Positions 26,738-36,080 of a stretch of DNA of 64,000 bases are shown here, in pieces. Position 1 is the first letter of the stretch. Every line of letters starts with the position of its first letter. The position numbers and the translations under genes were made by a program. Origin of the DNA: JAAXKN01 sp050259615 (GTDB taxonomy: Bacteria; Bacteroidota; Ignavibacteria; Ignavibacteriales; SURF-24). Below the pieces are notes generated by a model. That model saw only the letters and a program-made list of their open reading frames with translations. It searched no databases and was not told the DNA's origin. The stretch is from positions 57,751 to 121,750 of the forward strand of contig JBLNAZ010000170.1 of NCBI GenBank assembly GCA_050259615.1. Reading direction: 5' to 3'.

Positions 26738-28228
26738 ATGCGAAGAAAGTATCCTCTTTCGGCTTACAATTGGACTTCTCTTATCGGATTGACTATAGCT
26801 ATAATAGCACTGATTATGATAATCTTCCTTTTTGTAATTTCAGCATTCATTCAGGAGGGAAGTTCATATCTTGGTCTGGTAATTTATATTCTGCTTCCTG
26901 CCTTTTTAATTGTAGGATTGATCTTAATTCCTGTCGGCATGTATTCACAGATGCGTAAGGACAGAAAGAGTAAAGAAGTTGAAGGTGCCAGAAGATGGCC
27001 GCAAATTGATTTAAATAACGATCGCCACAGGAACGGATTTATATTTTTTGCAATAGGAACGGCAGTATTTCTCTTAGTCTCGGCAATCGGAAGCTATGGC
27101 GCATTTAATTTCACAGAATCTGTGGAATTCTGCGGTACAATTTGCCACACGGTTATGAAACCGGAATATACAGCATACCAGCATTCTCCGCATGCAAGAG
27201 TAGCTTGCGTGGAGTGCCACGTTGGAACGGGTGCCAACTGGTACGTGAAGTCAAAAATGTCGGGCCTTTATCAGGTTTATGCAGTGACAATAGGAAAATA
27301 TCCAACTCCTATTCCTACTCCTGTAAAGAACCTGAGACCTGCACGTGAAACCTGTGAACGCTGCCACTGGCCGTCAAAGTTCTATGCCAGGCAGCTCCGT
27401 CTGGAAAGGCACTATTTAGCAGATGATACCAACAGCGAGTGGGACATTAACCTTGTATTGAAAACAGGTCCCTCCATCAGTGCTCTTGGACTTCAGGAAG
27501 GGATTCACTGGCACATAAATCCTAACACTAAAATTGAATATGCTGCCAAGGATGAACAAAGACAGACCATTCCATGGGTAAGGTATACAAATCTTAAGAC
27601 TGGCCAAACTACCGTTTTCAAAGTTGCAGATGACAATACAGCCCAAAATACTGAAACAAGAGTTATGGACTGCATCGACTGTCACAACCGTCCGTCTCAC
27701 AACTATCTGCCGCCTTCGGTTTTTGTGAACAACGCAATTAATTCCGGGGCGATCTCAAAAGACATTCCAGGTATAAAATCTCTGGCCATGGAAATTTTCA
27801 GCAAGGATTTTTCAACTACGGATTCCATGATGAACTATATTAAAACCCAGGTTGTAAATCACTATAATGAAACTAACTACTATGCCTCGAATAAGACGGC
27901 TGTTGACAATGCGGTTAGAGGACTTCAGGATCAGTTCAGCCAGAATATTTTCCCTGAGATGAGGGTTAAATGGAGCGCATATCCGAACAATATCGGACAT
28001 CTTAATTTTCAGGGTTGTTTCAGGTGCCACGACGGAAACCACAAGAGCAGTGACGGCAAAGTTATCTCAAAAGACTGTAACCTCTGCCACACAATAGTAG
28101 CTCAGGGTTCTCCGCAGAATATTGAAGCTTCCAATGTTAACAGTTCGCTTGAATTTAAGCATCCTGTAGATGTTGGCTACTCCAGCGAGATGTCTTGTAC
28201 GGATTGTCACACGGGACTGAATCCATAA
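26738..28228 (+). CDS. NapC/NirT-like membrane-anchored multiheme cytochrome c
   Basis: 496 aa. There are three hydrophobic segments (about 12-38, 44-66, 106-126), the last being the NapC-type anchor. Six canonical heme-binding motifs follow: CVECH (157-161), CERCH, CIDCH, CFRCH, CNLCH and CTDCH. The first heme site is non-canonical, CGTICH at 132-137, with three rather than two residues between the cysteines; a Met follows at 140 (CHTVM). This pattern is typical of quinol-oxidising NapC/NrfH/CcmE-independent cytochromes in Deltaproteobacteria-like and Ignavibacteria genomes. Its role is probably passing electrons from menaquinol to periplasmic acceptors. No terminal reductase is encoded next to it. 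A weak GGTTAAA precedes the ATG. Confidence 0.88.
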   Translation: MRRKYPLSAYNWTSLIGLTIAIIALIMIIFLFVISAFIQEGSSYLGLVIYILLPAFLIVGLILIPVGMYSQMRKDRKSKEVEGARRWPQIDLNNDRHRNGFIFFAIGTAVFLLVSAIGSYGAFNFTESVEFCGTICHTVMKPEYTAYQHSPHARVACVECHVGTGANWYVKSKMSGLYQVYAVTIGKYPTPIPTPVKNLRPARETCERCHWPSKFYARQLRLERHYLADDTNSEWDINLVLKTGPSISALGLQEGIHWHINPNTKIEYAAKDEQRQTIPWVRYTNLKTGQTTVFKVADDNTAQNTETRVMDCIDCHNRPSHNYLPPSVFVNNAINSGAISKDIPGIKSLAMEIFSKDFSTTDSMMNYIKTQVVNHYNETNYYASNKTAVDNAVRGLQDQFSQNIFPEMRVKWSAYPNNIGHLNFQGCFRCHDGNHKSSDGKVISKDCNLCHTIVAQGSPQNIEASNVNSSLEFKHPVDVGYSSEMSCTDCHTGLNP

Positions 28229-28244
28229 TTGTTAAATTTGTACT

Positions 28245-28272
28245 CAGGTGAACCCTGGCCGGGGTTTACCTG
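28245..28272 (+). terminator. Hairpin after the cytochrome gene
   Basis: CAGGTGAACCC pairs with GGGTTTACCTG (one G-U pair). There is no good T-run, so it is a weak terminator or an mRNA 3'-end stabiliser. Confidence 0.4.
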
Positions 28273-28333
28273 GGGATTAAAATATTTTCTAAATAAAACT
28301 TAATAATACTTTTCCCTAAGCAGGAGTGGTTTT

Positions 28334-28564
28334 ATGGATAAGGTGACAAACTATACTTTAATCCGGGATTATATAAGCTCTCATACCGGAACATCCGAGG
28401 ACAATCTGGTTACATCAGGGATGAGTTTTGTTAAGTTGTGTAATGCAGCTATTGTCTGTTACAGATTTACCGGTACATTAGGAAATCTGGCTCATGCCTT
28501 CGAGCATTTGGTTACACTAATTGAAAAAGAAAAAGAAGAGGAAAAGCTCAGAAAATCCAGATAA
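28334..28564 (+). CDS. Small protein of unknown function
   Basis: 76 aa with no signal peptide or clear membrane helix. It has a mixed hydrophobic middle (FVKLCNAAIVCYRFTGTLGNL) and a highly charged Glu/Lys C-terminus. CAGGAG lies before the ATG and a strong terminator follows, which supports a real gene. No family was recognised. It lies about 100 bases after the multiheme cytochrome and may be in the same transcript. Confidence 0.6.
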   Translation: MDKVTNYTLIRDYISSHTGTSEDNLVTSGMSFVKLCNAAIVCYRFTGTLGNLAHAFEHLVTLIEKEKEEEKLRKSR

Positions 28565-28582
28565 GAGCTTTATCTGATTTAT

Positions 28583-28622
28583 AAAAAAAGTCCCATACAC
28601 TTTTGTGTGCGGGACTTTTTTA
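28583..28622. terminator. Bidirectional terminator
   Basis: A long stem (AAAAAAGTCCC with GGGACTTTTTT, extended by ATACAC/GTGTGC with mismatch, TTTT loop) has an A-run on one side and a T-run on the other. It serves both the small gene before it and the OmpA lipoprotein gene on the minus strand. Confidence 0.92.
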
Positions 28623-28641
28623 TTACCGGATAAGTTTTTAA

Positions 28642-29325
28642 TCAGCCTTTAACCGGAGGCAGTTGGCCCTTTTCAGCAGCTTTTTTCAGCTTATCGTTTG
28701 CAAAAATTGCAATTTCAACGCGCCTGTTGGCCTGCTTTCCTTCGGGGGTATCGTTGGAGGCCACGGGCTGGCTTTCGCCATAACCTTTAGTTGTAATTCT
28801 CGAACCCTGAACTCCAAGCTCTTTTACATATGTCGATACCGAAGAAGCTCTCTTTTCAGAAAGGGTCTGGTTATAAGCATCAGTGCCGTCTGAATCTGTA
28901 TGTCCTTCGATCAGGATATTTGTATCGGCATACTTTTTCAGAACTTTTGCGAGCTGGTCTATATTGTCCCTGGCTGCAGACTGAAGGTCGGATTTATTCG
29001 TTGCAAACAGAATTCCCGACGGGAATGTAATTTTTATGCCTTCGCCTACTCTTTCAACCCTGGCACCTTCAAGATCCTTTCTCATTTCCTCTGCCTGGCG
29101 GTCCATATAGTTTCCGATCAGTGCTCCTGCTGCTCCGCCGACGGCCGCGCCGATGATTGCGCCCACGGCAGTACTTCCGGTTTTACTTCCTATTACTCCT
29201 CCTATTACGCCGCCTGCGGCTGCCCCTATACCTCCGCCTTTTACCGTATTGCTGGCTCCGCACCCGGCGGACAGGAATGAAGCAATAATTAACAAAGCCA
29301 GAAATGCTTTTACCGATCTATGCAT
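28642..29325 (-). CDS. OmpA-family lipoprotein with glycine zipper
   Basis: 227 aa. A lipobox (LSAGC, Cys22) indicates a lipoprotein. A Gly/Ala-rich zipper follows (about 30-70: repeated GGVIG, GAAVGGAAG). The C-terminal OmpA/MotB peptidoglycan-binding domain (about 100-215) has FATNKSDL, ILIEGHTDSDG, LSEKRA and the NRRVEI arginine motif. This is the YiaD-type architecture. It should anchor the outer membrane to peptidoglycan. Monocistronic, ending at the shared terminator. Confidence 0.93.
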   Translation of the reverse strand: MHRSVKAFLALLIIASFLSAGCGASNTVKGGGIGAAAGGVIGGVIGSKTGSTAVGAIIGAAVGGAAGALIGNYMDRQAEEMRKDLEGARVERVGEGIKITFPSGILFATNKSDLQSAARDNIDQLAKVLKKYADTNILIEGHTDSDGTDAYNQTLSEKRASSVSTYVKELGVQGSRITTKGYGESQPVASNDTPEGKQANRRVEIAIFANDKLKKAAEKGQLPPVKG

Positions 29326-29579
29326 GATAAATCTCCATAAATTTATTTCAGAATAATGTTCATCTCAGGATGTACATCCATATAATTTTAGCAAAAATTA
29401 AAGCATATTGAAAGGCATTAAACCGGTTTCGGGCATTTATTAAAAGCATTTCCCAGGGAGTGAATTAAATTCATCCAGCCCGGCTTACATTGATTTTGTT
29501 TGTAGTATTGACTAAAATAAATTGTGGAGTAATAGCTAAAATAGTCTTAAGATACATAAAGCTTCAGTAATGGAAAGGA

Positions 29580-30191
29580 TTGAATATGAAAAGACATGTA
29601 TTTGTTTCGCTGTTATTAGTCATTTTATTGTTTGGTGCCGGTTCATCATACGCCCAGATGGGTGTATCAATTCAGGCCGGAACTGCAATCCCCACTGGTG
29701 ATTTAAGCAACAGTGCAAAGCTTGGCTGGGGAGGACAGGGGAATTTTGAATACCTGGCAGCTCCAAACCTGAGCCTTATGGCCACAGTAGGATACTATCT
29801 GTGGGGGGCAAAAAGCGACTTAATGGGACTGGTTGACTATACGTTTTCCACTATACCGGTTCTAATCGGGGCGAAGTATCTTTTTATGGAAGGCGACATG
29901 CATCCGTATGTGGGGGCAGATATCGGCGTACACTTCCTTAAAACAAAAATTTCCAGCAGTATTAATATTTTAGGCTCCAGTCTGGAGGAAAGCAATAGTG
30001 AATCAAAGTTCGGTTTTGCGCCAATGGCAGGCCTTAGGATGCATATGCCTCCAAACGTAGACCTGGACCTGAATATCAGCTACAATATAATTCCTTCTTC
30101 CGGCAGTAATATTTCCAATGGCATTATTTCAACTTCTAGCAGCAGCACCAGCTATCTGGGAATTATTGTTGGAGCTTTAATAGCGCTTTAA
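29580..30191 (+). CDS. Outer-membrane beta-barrel protein
   Basis: 203 aa. The signal peptide (residues 1-25, cut after SYAQ) is followed by amphipathic strands of an eight-strand barrel of the OMP_b-brl/OmpW-like type: MGVSIQAGTAIPTGDL, LIGAKYLFMEGDMHPYVGAD, FAPMAGLRMHM and a C-terminal strand ending in ALIAL. Ser/Asn-rich loops lie between strands. The function is unknown; such small barrels are often porin-like or adhesive. The ATG at 29580 is two codons ahead of another ATG (29586); AAGG lies close by. Confidence 0.78.
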   Translation: MNMKRHVFVSLLLVILLFGAGSSYAQMGVSIQAGTAIPTGDLSNSAKLGWGGQGNFEYLAAPNLSLMATVGYYLWGAKSDLMGLVDYTFSTIPVLIGAKYLFMEGDMHPYVGADIGVHFLKTKISSSINILGSSLEESNSESKFGFAPMAGLRMHMPPNVDLDLNISYNIIPSSGSNISNGIISTSSSSTSYLGIIVGALIAL

Positions 30192-30234
30192 GGCCTCGGG
30201 AAATTTACCTTCTCCTCTGAACTTTACGACATGG

Positions 30235-30262
30235 CCCCGGCAAAAAATGCCGGGGGATTTGT
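30235..30262 (+). terminator. Probable terminator after the barrel gene
   Basis: CCCCGGCA pairs with TGCCGGGG around AAAAA. The downstream tract (GATTTGTATTG) is only moderately T-rich. Confidence 0.6.
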
Positions 30263-30439
30263 ATTGTCTGCAATAGGATGGAATTCTCTTCCCGGGAATA
30301 GTGTTGCTTATTGCAATATTTTCCAAATTCTGGTAAGTTTTACCGGATACATCTCGGGTATATCCACATTCAGAATAAATTTGTATTTTAGAATTAACGG
30401 GATCGTTTGAGATTTCTCCAAATCTTAAAATGGGGCATA

Positions 30440-33160
30440 ATGATTCTTAATCAAAAAGTTTACAAATATTCCAATATTACTGCATTTGCAGCGTTCATTT
30501 TCTTCCTGGGGCTGACCGCCTGGTTATGGATGGATTCCAGGCGTGAGACACAGAAAAATGCCAGCGAAAGATTTGAATTCAGGGTATTTGAAATAAAACA
30601 GGCCATTCACCAGCGCATGCAGGAATATGAAAAAATACTGCTTGGAGGTGCAGGGCTTTTTGACGTTGCCAAACCTGTTACGCGCCAGATGTGGCGCGAT
30701 TATGTGCACAGGCTGAAAATAAGCGAGACTTCCCCGGGAATTCAGGGCATTGGGTTTTCTATTCTGTTAAGACCTTCAGACATAAAACCGCACGAAGAGA
30801 AAGTCAGGTCGCAAGGTTATCCTCAGTATAAAGTCTGGCCCGAAGGAGAACGTGAATTCTATACGTCAATTGTTTTTCTTGAACCCTTTTCCGGCATTAA
30901 TCTCAGGGCATTCGGATACGATATGTATTCAGAACCTATCAGGCGAAAGGCCATGGCTACGGCAATGGATTCCGGAGTGACTGCTTTGACTGGGAAAGTA
31001 AGGCTGGTGCAGGAAGGCAGTACAGCCGTACAGGAGGGATTTCTAATGTACCTGCCTGTATACCGTAGAGATTCAGAATTAAATACGGTTGAGGAAAGAA
31101 GAGGTGCCTTAATAGGATTTGTATATAGTCCATTTAGAATGAATGACCTGATAAATGGTTTATTTGGGCAGGGACCGACTGACATCACACTAAAGATTTA
31201 TGATGGGGAACTCCCTTTAAAAAAGGAGCTAATGTACAACGGCGGCCCTAAGGGGGAGGCAGTGGATTCGGGCAATACTCCCTTATTCAGTAAATCCGAG
31301 CTGATCAATATTGAGGATCACACCTGGACGCTGCAGTTTTCTACGCTCCCGATGTTTGAAAGAACTATAGATAACCAGAAATCTCCAATCATCCTTATTT
31401 CAGGCATAATTATCAGCCTTCTTTTTGCCGCTGTCGTAAAATCTCTTTCTTCAACGCGGGCCCGTGCACTGGCTCTGGCCGTTGAAGTCAATGAGAGAAA
31501 ACGTGCCGAAGAAGCTTTAAGAGAGAGTGAGGAAAGATTCCGTCTGATAACGGAAAATGCCAACGACCTGATATCCGTACAGAACATGGAAGGGAAGTTT
31601 ATTTATACCAGCCCTTCTTTCAGCATAAAGCTGGGCTATAGCCCGGAAGAGCTCTTAAGAATGGGCCCTGCTGAGCTGGTACATCCGGATGATCAGGCAG
31701 CGATTTCCGATGGGAGAAACCCTTCCTCTGTGCAGTTCCGCATCCATACGATTAAAGGAGAGTGGATATGGATGGAGGGTACAAACAGCCTTATGAGGAT
31801 GAAAGACAGCAATTATATACTCGGAATTGCACGCGAAATAACGGAAAGAAAAAAGGCCGAGGAAGCTCTGAAAGAGGAAATATTCAGGGCTGAAACTATG
31901 ATTAAAGTATCCAATATGTTTGCGGAACTGTCGCTTGATTATAAGGCTGTTCTGGATAATGCTGCTAAAGTCACTTCCGAGTTAATTGGAGATGCAGCGA
32001 TTGTAAGGATTATTTCAGATGATAAGAATTATCTTGAGCCTGCGGCAGTCTACCACCCTGATAATGAAGCCCGGAGCCTATTAAATGAAGTGCTCCAGTC
32101 TGCTCCTCAGAAGCTGAACAGCGGGCTTTCAGGAAAGGTTGCAGCTACATCTGAAAGCGTGATTATTCAGGAAGTGGAATTAAAGGAAATTAAAAATTCC
32201 ATCAGGCCAGAATTCACAAAATACTTTGAAAAGTACGGCATTCATGGAATTCTTGTTGTTCCATTAATAGTCGGCAGGCAGACTATCGGCACATTAAGCG
32301 TAATGAGGACCAGTCCCGGGAGGCCATACTCCCCGAAGGACAGATATTTTCTTGAAGAACTTGCAAACAGAATTGCAATTGCAATTGTAAATTCGCGTCT
32401 GCATCAGGAAAAAGTACATGAAATTGAAGAAAAGAGAATTGCGGAAGAAAAGCTGAAAAAAACTCTTGAAGAACTGGCCAGATCCAATACAGAGCTTGAA
32501 AACTTTGCATACGTAGCATCGCACGACCTTCAGGAGCCTTTAAGAATGATTTCAAGCTACACACAGCTTATTTCCAAACGCTATAAAGGGAAGCTGGACA
32601 CAAAAGCCGACCAGTTCATCAGTTTTACTGTGGACGGGGCAGTAAGAATGCAGCAGCTGATTCACGATCTTCTGGAATATTCAAGAGTTGCAACCAGGGG
32701 CAAGCCGTTTGCACCCGTGGACAGCAATGAAATTATCAGAACAGTCTTAAACAACCTTCAGATCAGCATAAAGAAAAATAATGCCGTTATTACGTTTGAT
32801 TCCATGCCTCGGGTAATGGGAGACGACATTCAGCTCATGCAACTATTCCAGAATCTGATAAGCAACGCAATGAAGTTTAAGAGCAGTGAGGTGCCGGAAA
32901 TAAAAATAAAGGCAGAAGACAAGGGGTGCGAATGGTTGTTTTCGGTCCAGGATAACGGAATTGGCATAGATCCACAGTTTAAGGAAAGGATTTTTGTTAT
33001 TTTTCAGCGCCTGCATGAAAGGGAAGCATATCCCGGTACAGGAATCGGTCTGGCTGTCTGCAAAAAGATCGTAGAAAGGCATGGAGGCAGGATCTGGGTT
33101 GACTCTGACCCTGGTAAAGGCTCGACCTTCCTGTTTACGATTCCTAAAAGAAATCCCTGA
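30440..33160 (+). CDS. CHASE-PAS-GAF sensor histidine kinase
   Basis: The ATG at 30440 is preferred (906 aa, MILNQKVYKYSNI) over a TTG at 30407. Two membrane helices (about 13-33 and 312-332) bracket a periplasmic CHASE domain with LLGGAGLFDVAKPVTRQMWRDY (shown in part) and the FLEPFSGINLRAFGYDM segment. The cytoplasm holds a PAS domain (about 355-475), a GAF domain (about 490-650), a coiled coil, then HisKA with the phytochrome-like SHDLQEPLRMI box and HATPase_c (NLISNAMKF, DNGIGID, GTGIGLAVC). It is complete and catalytically intact. CHASE domains sense small extracellular ligands; the ligand is unknown. No response regulator is adjacent. Confidence 0.9.
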   Translation: MILNQKVYKYSNITAFAAFIFFLGLTAWLWMDSRRETQKNASERFEFRVFEIKQAIHQRMQEYEKILLGGAGLFDVAKPVTRQMWRDYVHRLKISETSPGIQGIGFSILLRPSDIKPHEEKVRSQGYPQYKVWPEGEREFYTSIVFLEPFSGINLRAFGYDMYSEPIRRKAMATAMDSGVTALTGKVRLVQEGSTAVQEGFLMYLPVYRRDSELNTVEERRGALIGFVYSPFRMNDLINGLFGQGPTDITLKIYDGELPLKKELMYNGGPKGEAVDSGNTPLFSKSELINIEDHTWTLQFSTLPMFERTIDNQKSPIILISGIIISLLFAAVVKSLSSTRARALALAVEVNERKRAEEALRESEERFRLITENANDLISVQNMEGKFIYTSPSFSIKLGYSPEELLRMGPAELVHPDDQAAISDGRNPSSVQFRIHTIKGEWIWMEGTNSLMRMKDSNYILGIAREITERKKAEEALKEEIFRAETMIKVSNMFAELSLDYKAVLDNAAKVTSELIGDAAIVRIISDDKNYLEPAAVYHPDNEARSLLNEVLQSAPQKLNSGLSGKVAATSESVIIQEVELKEIKNSIRPEFTKYFEKYGIHGILVVPLIVGRQTIGTLSVMRTSPGRPYSPKDRYFLEELANRIAIAIVNSRLHQEKVHEIEEKRIAEEKLKKTLEELARSNTELENFAYVASHDLQEPLRMISSYTQLISKRYKGKLDTKADQFISFTVDGAVRMQQLIHDLLEYSRVATRGKPFAPVDSNEIIRTVLNNLQISIKKNNAVITFDSMPRVMGDDIQLMQLFQNLISNAMKFKSSEVPEIKIKAEDKGCEWLFSVQDNGIGIDPQFKERIFVIFQRLHEREAYPGTGIGLAVCKKIVERHGGRIWVDSDPGKGSTFLFTIPKRNP

Positions 33161-33310
33161 GGTAAGCGGTTATAGTTCTTTTTTATGTTATTGCATAGTG
33201 GTCGTCTGTTCACTATATTTGTGCGGTTTACTTTCAGCCCTTCAGATTAATAATCTCCTGAAGGCAGGGAAGTATGGCTCTAGGGCCGATTAGAATCCGC
33301 AGGTATAAAT

Positions 33311-34009
33311 ATGGCAGTAAAAAAGAAAAACATAAAAAAGAACAGCAAAAGCAGCAGCAAAAGTAAAGCAGTCCCGCTGAAAAAAGGCAAGGAAGCTTCA
33401 TCAGAAAAAGTGGAACCTCTGCGGCTGAAAAAGAAGAAAACGTATTCAGTTAAGAAAGAAGGGGCATCAAAAGCCGATAAGGATAAAGGGGCTTCGCAGA
33501 AAAAAAAGGGACCGACTTTATCAAAGAGGTCTAAAGCCAGGAAGCCCAGCCTAAAGGGTACCAAAGCAAAGAATTCCAAAGCAAAGAATTCCAAAGCAAA
33601 GAATTCCAAGACGGAAAGTGTTAAAGCAGTTCCGCAAAAGAGAACCAGGGCAGCTGCAAAAGGGAATAAAAAGCCTCTTCCGGTAATAAAAGCAGAACCG
33701 GTTCCGGAAATAAAAAAGAAATTACCTCAGGGAAAGAAAAAAAATAGTATAGAGGCTGAAAGAAAGGAAGAAAATGCATCCTGGAAGTTTTTCGAAAAAA
33801 ACGGAAGTGTGTTAATTAAGATTTATACCGAAAGTGAAGCTATTTTCTCTAAACTTGCGAGAATACAGGGTATACAGAAAAGCGCGAAATACTTTATTAA
33901 AGGGCGGCAGGTTGGAGCGGATTTTATTGTCCCGCTCGATATGGCAGAATCGGCCTGCAGTATTGCGGGAGTTAAGATTCCTAAAATTACAGTCAGAAAG
34001 CCGGAGTAA
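33311..34009 (+). CDS. Lysine-rich histone-H1-like protein with conserved C-terminal domain
   Basis: 232 aa. Residues 1-150 are extremely Lys/Ser/Ala-rich and probably disordered, with an in-frame pentapeptide repeat AKNSK three times (about 84-98) and many KKK runs. This is like bacterial H1-like DNA-binding tails. From about residue 155 the composition changes to a compact-looking domain (WKFFEKNGSVLIKIYTESEA, then IQGIQKSAKYFIKGRQVGAD, then PLDMAESACSIAGVK) that I do not recognise. A nucleoid or RNA-binding role is inference from charge. It is convergent with the nicotinate phosphoribosyltransferase gene. Confidence 0.72.
   Translation: MAVKKKNIKKNSKSSSKSKAVPLKKGKEASSEKVEPLRLKKKKTYSVKKEGASKADKDKGASQKKKGPTLSKRSKARKPSLKGTKAKNSKAKNSKAKNSKTESVKAVPQKRTRAAAKGNKKPLPVIKAEPVPEIKKKLPQGKKKNSIEAERKEENASWKFFEKNGSVLIKIYTESEAIFSKLARIQGIQKSAKYFIKGRQVGADFIVPLDMAESACSIAGVKIPKITVRKPE
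33561..33605 (+). repeat. Three tandem 15-base repeats inside the lysine-rich gene
   Basis: The unit CCAAAGCAAAGAATT occurs three times in perfect tandem, each coding one AKNSK-type pentapeptide. Perfect identity at DNA level suggests recent expansion by slippage. Confidence 0.95.
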
Positions 34010-34022
34010 TCCTGCTTTTCTT

Positions 34023-35618
34023 TTACAATTCCGGAGTAAAAGGGAAACCCGGTAAATGGTTTTGTGCTTTCAGCTCATTTTGAAGTTTCTGCTTTTCTTC
34101 AAACATAGCCTGAGAAACTGAAACATGGTAAGTATGGGGGTTAATGAGTCTTTTAACTCCCGTGTCGAGCCTGCTAAGGTCCTTTTCCCTGGTTTGTCTG
34201 ATCTGTTCAATGGAAGGGAATTCATAAACAGTTTTCCCGTTTTCAATTATTTTCTTAAGCAGGCTTTCCATTTCCGGATAGTCATTTTTATCTATAGTAC
34301 GGCTTTTGCTTTTATCTGAGGGATGAACGAGCTGAATCTGTTTCCATTCCCTGGCGTTTTCACCTTTTAACGTAATCAGATCGGCGTTAGCCTTACCGGA
34401 CTTGTCATAAATCCTCCACAATTCCTTTTGTCCAGGATTCGGGATTTTTTCAACCGACTCGGAGATTTTCATAACGGGAATCCAGCCGTTGTTATCCACA
34501 GCAACGAGTTTATAAACTCCGCCCAGGGCTGCCTCTCCCTGGGAAGTTACAAGTCGCGTTCCAACGCCGTAGACCAGGCGGCTGATTATTTCATCGGGAA
34601 TTAATCCTTCCTTAGGGGCTTCATCTTCAATCTGTGTGATGATCTGCCAGATATTCATTTCGTCGAGTTCATTTGAAAGCACGACTTTTGTTTCTTTCAG
34701 ACCTGCATTATTCAGCATTTTTACGGCTTTAACGCTCAGGTATGCCAAGTCACCCGAATCAAGGCGCACTCCCTGCGGAGTATGTCCTTTTGCTTTAAGT
34801 TTTTCAAAGACCTTAATAGCATGAGGAATGCCGCTTTCAAGCGTATTAATTGTATCCACAAGCAGTGTGCAGTCATCGGGATACAGATCTGCAAATGCTT
34901 CGAAGGCTTCCAGTTCAGTCATCCCTAATGAAATGAACAGTTGAACCATGCTGTGCGCATGAGTGCCTTTAGGGGGATAGCCCAGAACGTAGGATATGCC
35001 AGCATTGGAGGAATAATCGGCTCCCCCTATAAGGGCTCCTCTGACGGCGGCAACGGCGCCTCTGTCCTGGCCGCGCCTGGCGCCGAATTCCAGCACGGGC
35101 TGTTTACGGCATATCTCTTTTATTCTGGAGGCTTTTGTGGCAATAAGCGTCTGGAAGTTCAGCTGGTTAAGAAGCGCAGTTTCCACAATCTGAGCCATAA
35201 CAAGCGGCCCTTCAACAATTGTAAGAGGCTCGTTCGGGTGGACACATCTGCCCTCTGGAATAGCTCTAATAGTAAAGCTTCGAAAATCCCCGTTATTTTT
35301 TAACCATTTCAAGAAGTCGTCCTTAAAAAGTCTTTCCCCTTTGCTGTTTCTGTGGTTTTTCAAGAATTCAATTTCCTCATTCCTGAAGTGTGAGTTCTGC
35401 ATCCAGTCTATAAACCATTCCAGTCCCGCGTTTATGCAGTATCCTGCCTTATGAGAGCCGTAGTCGGGGTATTTTCTAAAGAAGTGATCGAAGACGACGC
35501 GTTTATCCTGAAGTCCCAAATGAAAATACAGCTGCGCCATAACCAGTTCATACTGGTCTGTAAATAGGATTCCCTCGGTAATTGTCCGATCAAACTTTCT
35601 CAGCAATTCATCTCCCAA
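34023..35618 (-). CDS. pncB: Nicotinate phosphoribosyltransferase
   Basis: 531 aa, cytoplasmic. It couples nicotinate and PRPP to form nicotinate mononucleotide in the NAD salvage (Preiss-Handler) pathway. Typical features are the N-terminal LFTDQYELVMAQLYF, the LEFGARRGQD segment, GGADYSSNAGISYVLGYP, GTHAHSMVQ with the family His, and GVRLDSGDLAYLS. The order and length match the longer bacterial PncB2-like group. It stands alone on the minus strand and is convergent with the lysine-rich gene (13-base gap). Confidence 0.93.
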   Translation of the reverse strand: MGDELLRKFDRTITEGILFTDQYELVMAQLYFHLGLQDKRVVFDHFFRKYPDYGSHKAGYCINAGLEWFIDWMQNSHFRNEEIEFLKNHRNSKGERLFKDDFLKWLKNNGDFRSFTIRAIPEGRCVHPNEPLTIVEGPLVMAQIVETALLNQLNFQTLIATKASRIKEICRKQPVLEFGARRGQDRGAVAAVRGALIGGADYSSNAGISYVLGYPPKGTHAHSMVQLFISLGMTELEAFEAFADLYPDDCTLLVDTINTLESGIPHAIKVFEKLKAKGHTPQGVRLDSGDLAYLSVKAVKMLNNAGLKETKVVLSNELDEMNIWQIITQIEDEAPKEGLIPDEIISRLVYGVGTRLVTSQGEAALGGVYKLVAVDNNGWIPVMKISESVEKIPNPGQKELWRIYDKSGKANADLITLKGENAREWKQIQLVHPSDKSKSRTIDKNDYPEMESLLKKIIENGKTVYEFPSIEQIRQTREKDLSRLDTGVKRLINPHTYHVSVSQAMFEEKQKLQNELKAQNHLPGFPFTPEL

Positions 35619-35712
35619 CAGTTGTGTACTTTTAGTAATATTGTCAAAAAGGTGAAAAGTTTCAAACTTTGAGAAGGGATGGGTACTAAAGAAACTGAAG
35701 AACTAAAATTGC

Positions 35713-35750
35713 AGAAAATAAAAGGCGGCAAGAGGGGGAGTCCCTGCCGC
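35713..35750 (-). terminator. Terminator of the small 35805 gene
   Basis: On the minus strand GCGGCA-N14-TGCCGC is followed by CTTTTATTTT. It lies about 55 bases after the stop codon. Confidence 0.75.
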
Positions 35751-35804
35751 TAAAATTAGGAGAAGATCTAATACTCAGAAGATTTAACTCTAGAAGATCA
35801 GATC

Positions 35805-36080
35805 TCAATTTTCAACTAATGATCTTTTTTTCATCAGGCTGTAAACCGCGTAGTGAACAGCCGCTGTAAGAGGTTTTCCCGAGTTCATTTCCTCGCAGAC
35901 CTCTTTTACAAAGTCATCCTTTGGAATATATTTTGTATTTACTCCTACTTCAAGGCATATTTCATTTTCAGTGGAATCACAAATATATTCAAGTTTGGCT
36001 GCCTGCGTAATTACGTCTTCGTAATTAAGTTCTTTCCCTTTATCCTTAAAAGCTCTGCCGTAAAAATTTTTAAGATTCAT
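35805..36080 (-). CDS. Small conserved-looking protein of unknown function
   Basis: 91 aa, cytoplasmic and soluble with mixed charge (VITQAAKLEYICDSTENEIC; a KDDFVKEVCEEMNSGKPLTA segment, shown in part; three cysteines). A near-perfect TAGGAGGTAAGA ribosome-binding site lies before the ATG and a terminator follows, so the gene is well supported. No family was recognised. It is preceded by an extremely AT-rich region with an 18-base inverted repeat. It may be a small regulatory or anti-sigma-like protein, but nothing in the sequence decides this. Confidence 0.7.
   Translation of the reverse strand: MNLKNFYGRAFKDKGKELNYEDVITQAAKLEYICDSTENEICLEVGVNTKYIPKDDFVKEVCEEMNSGKPLTAAVHYAVYSLMKKRSLVEN

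Noticed and set aside
30407..30439. TTG start for the CHASE kinase
   Set aside because: An in-frame ATG at 30440 gives a normal N-terminus; the extra 11 residues show no conservation signal.
33280..33609. Minus-strand ORF rich in Phe and Leu opposite the lysine-rich gene
   Set aside because: It is the mirror of a lysine-rich coding sequence (AAA/AAG read as TTT/CTT); the plus strand has the better start and a distinct folded domain.
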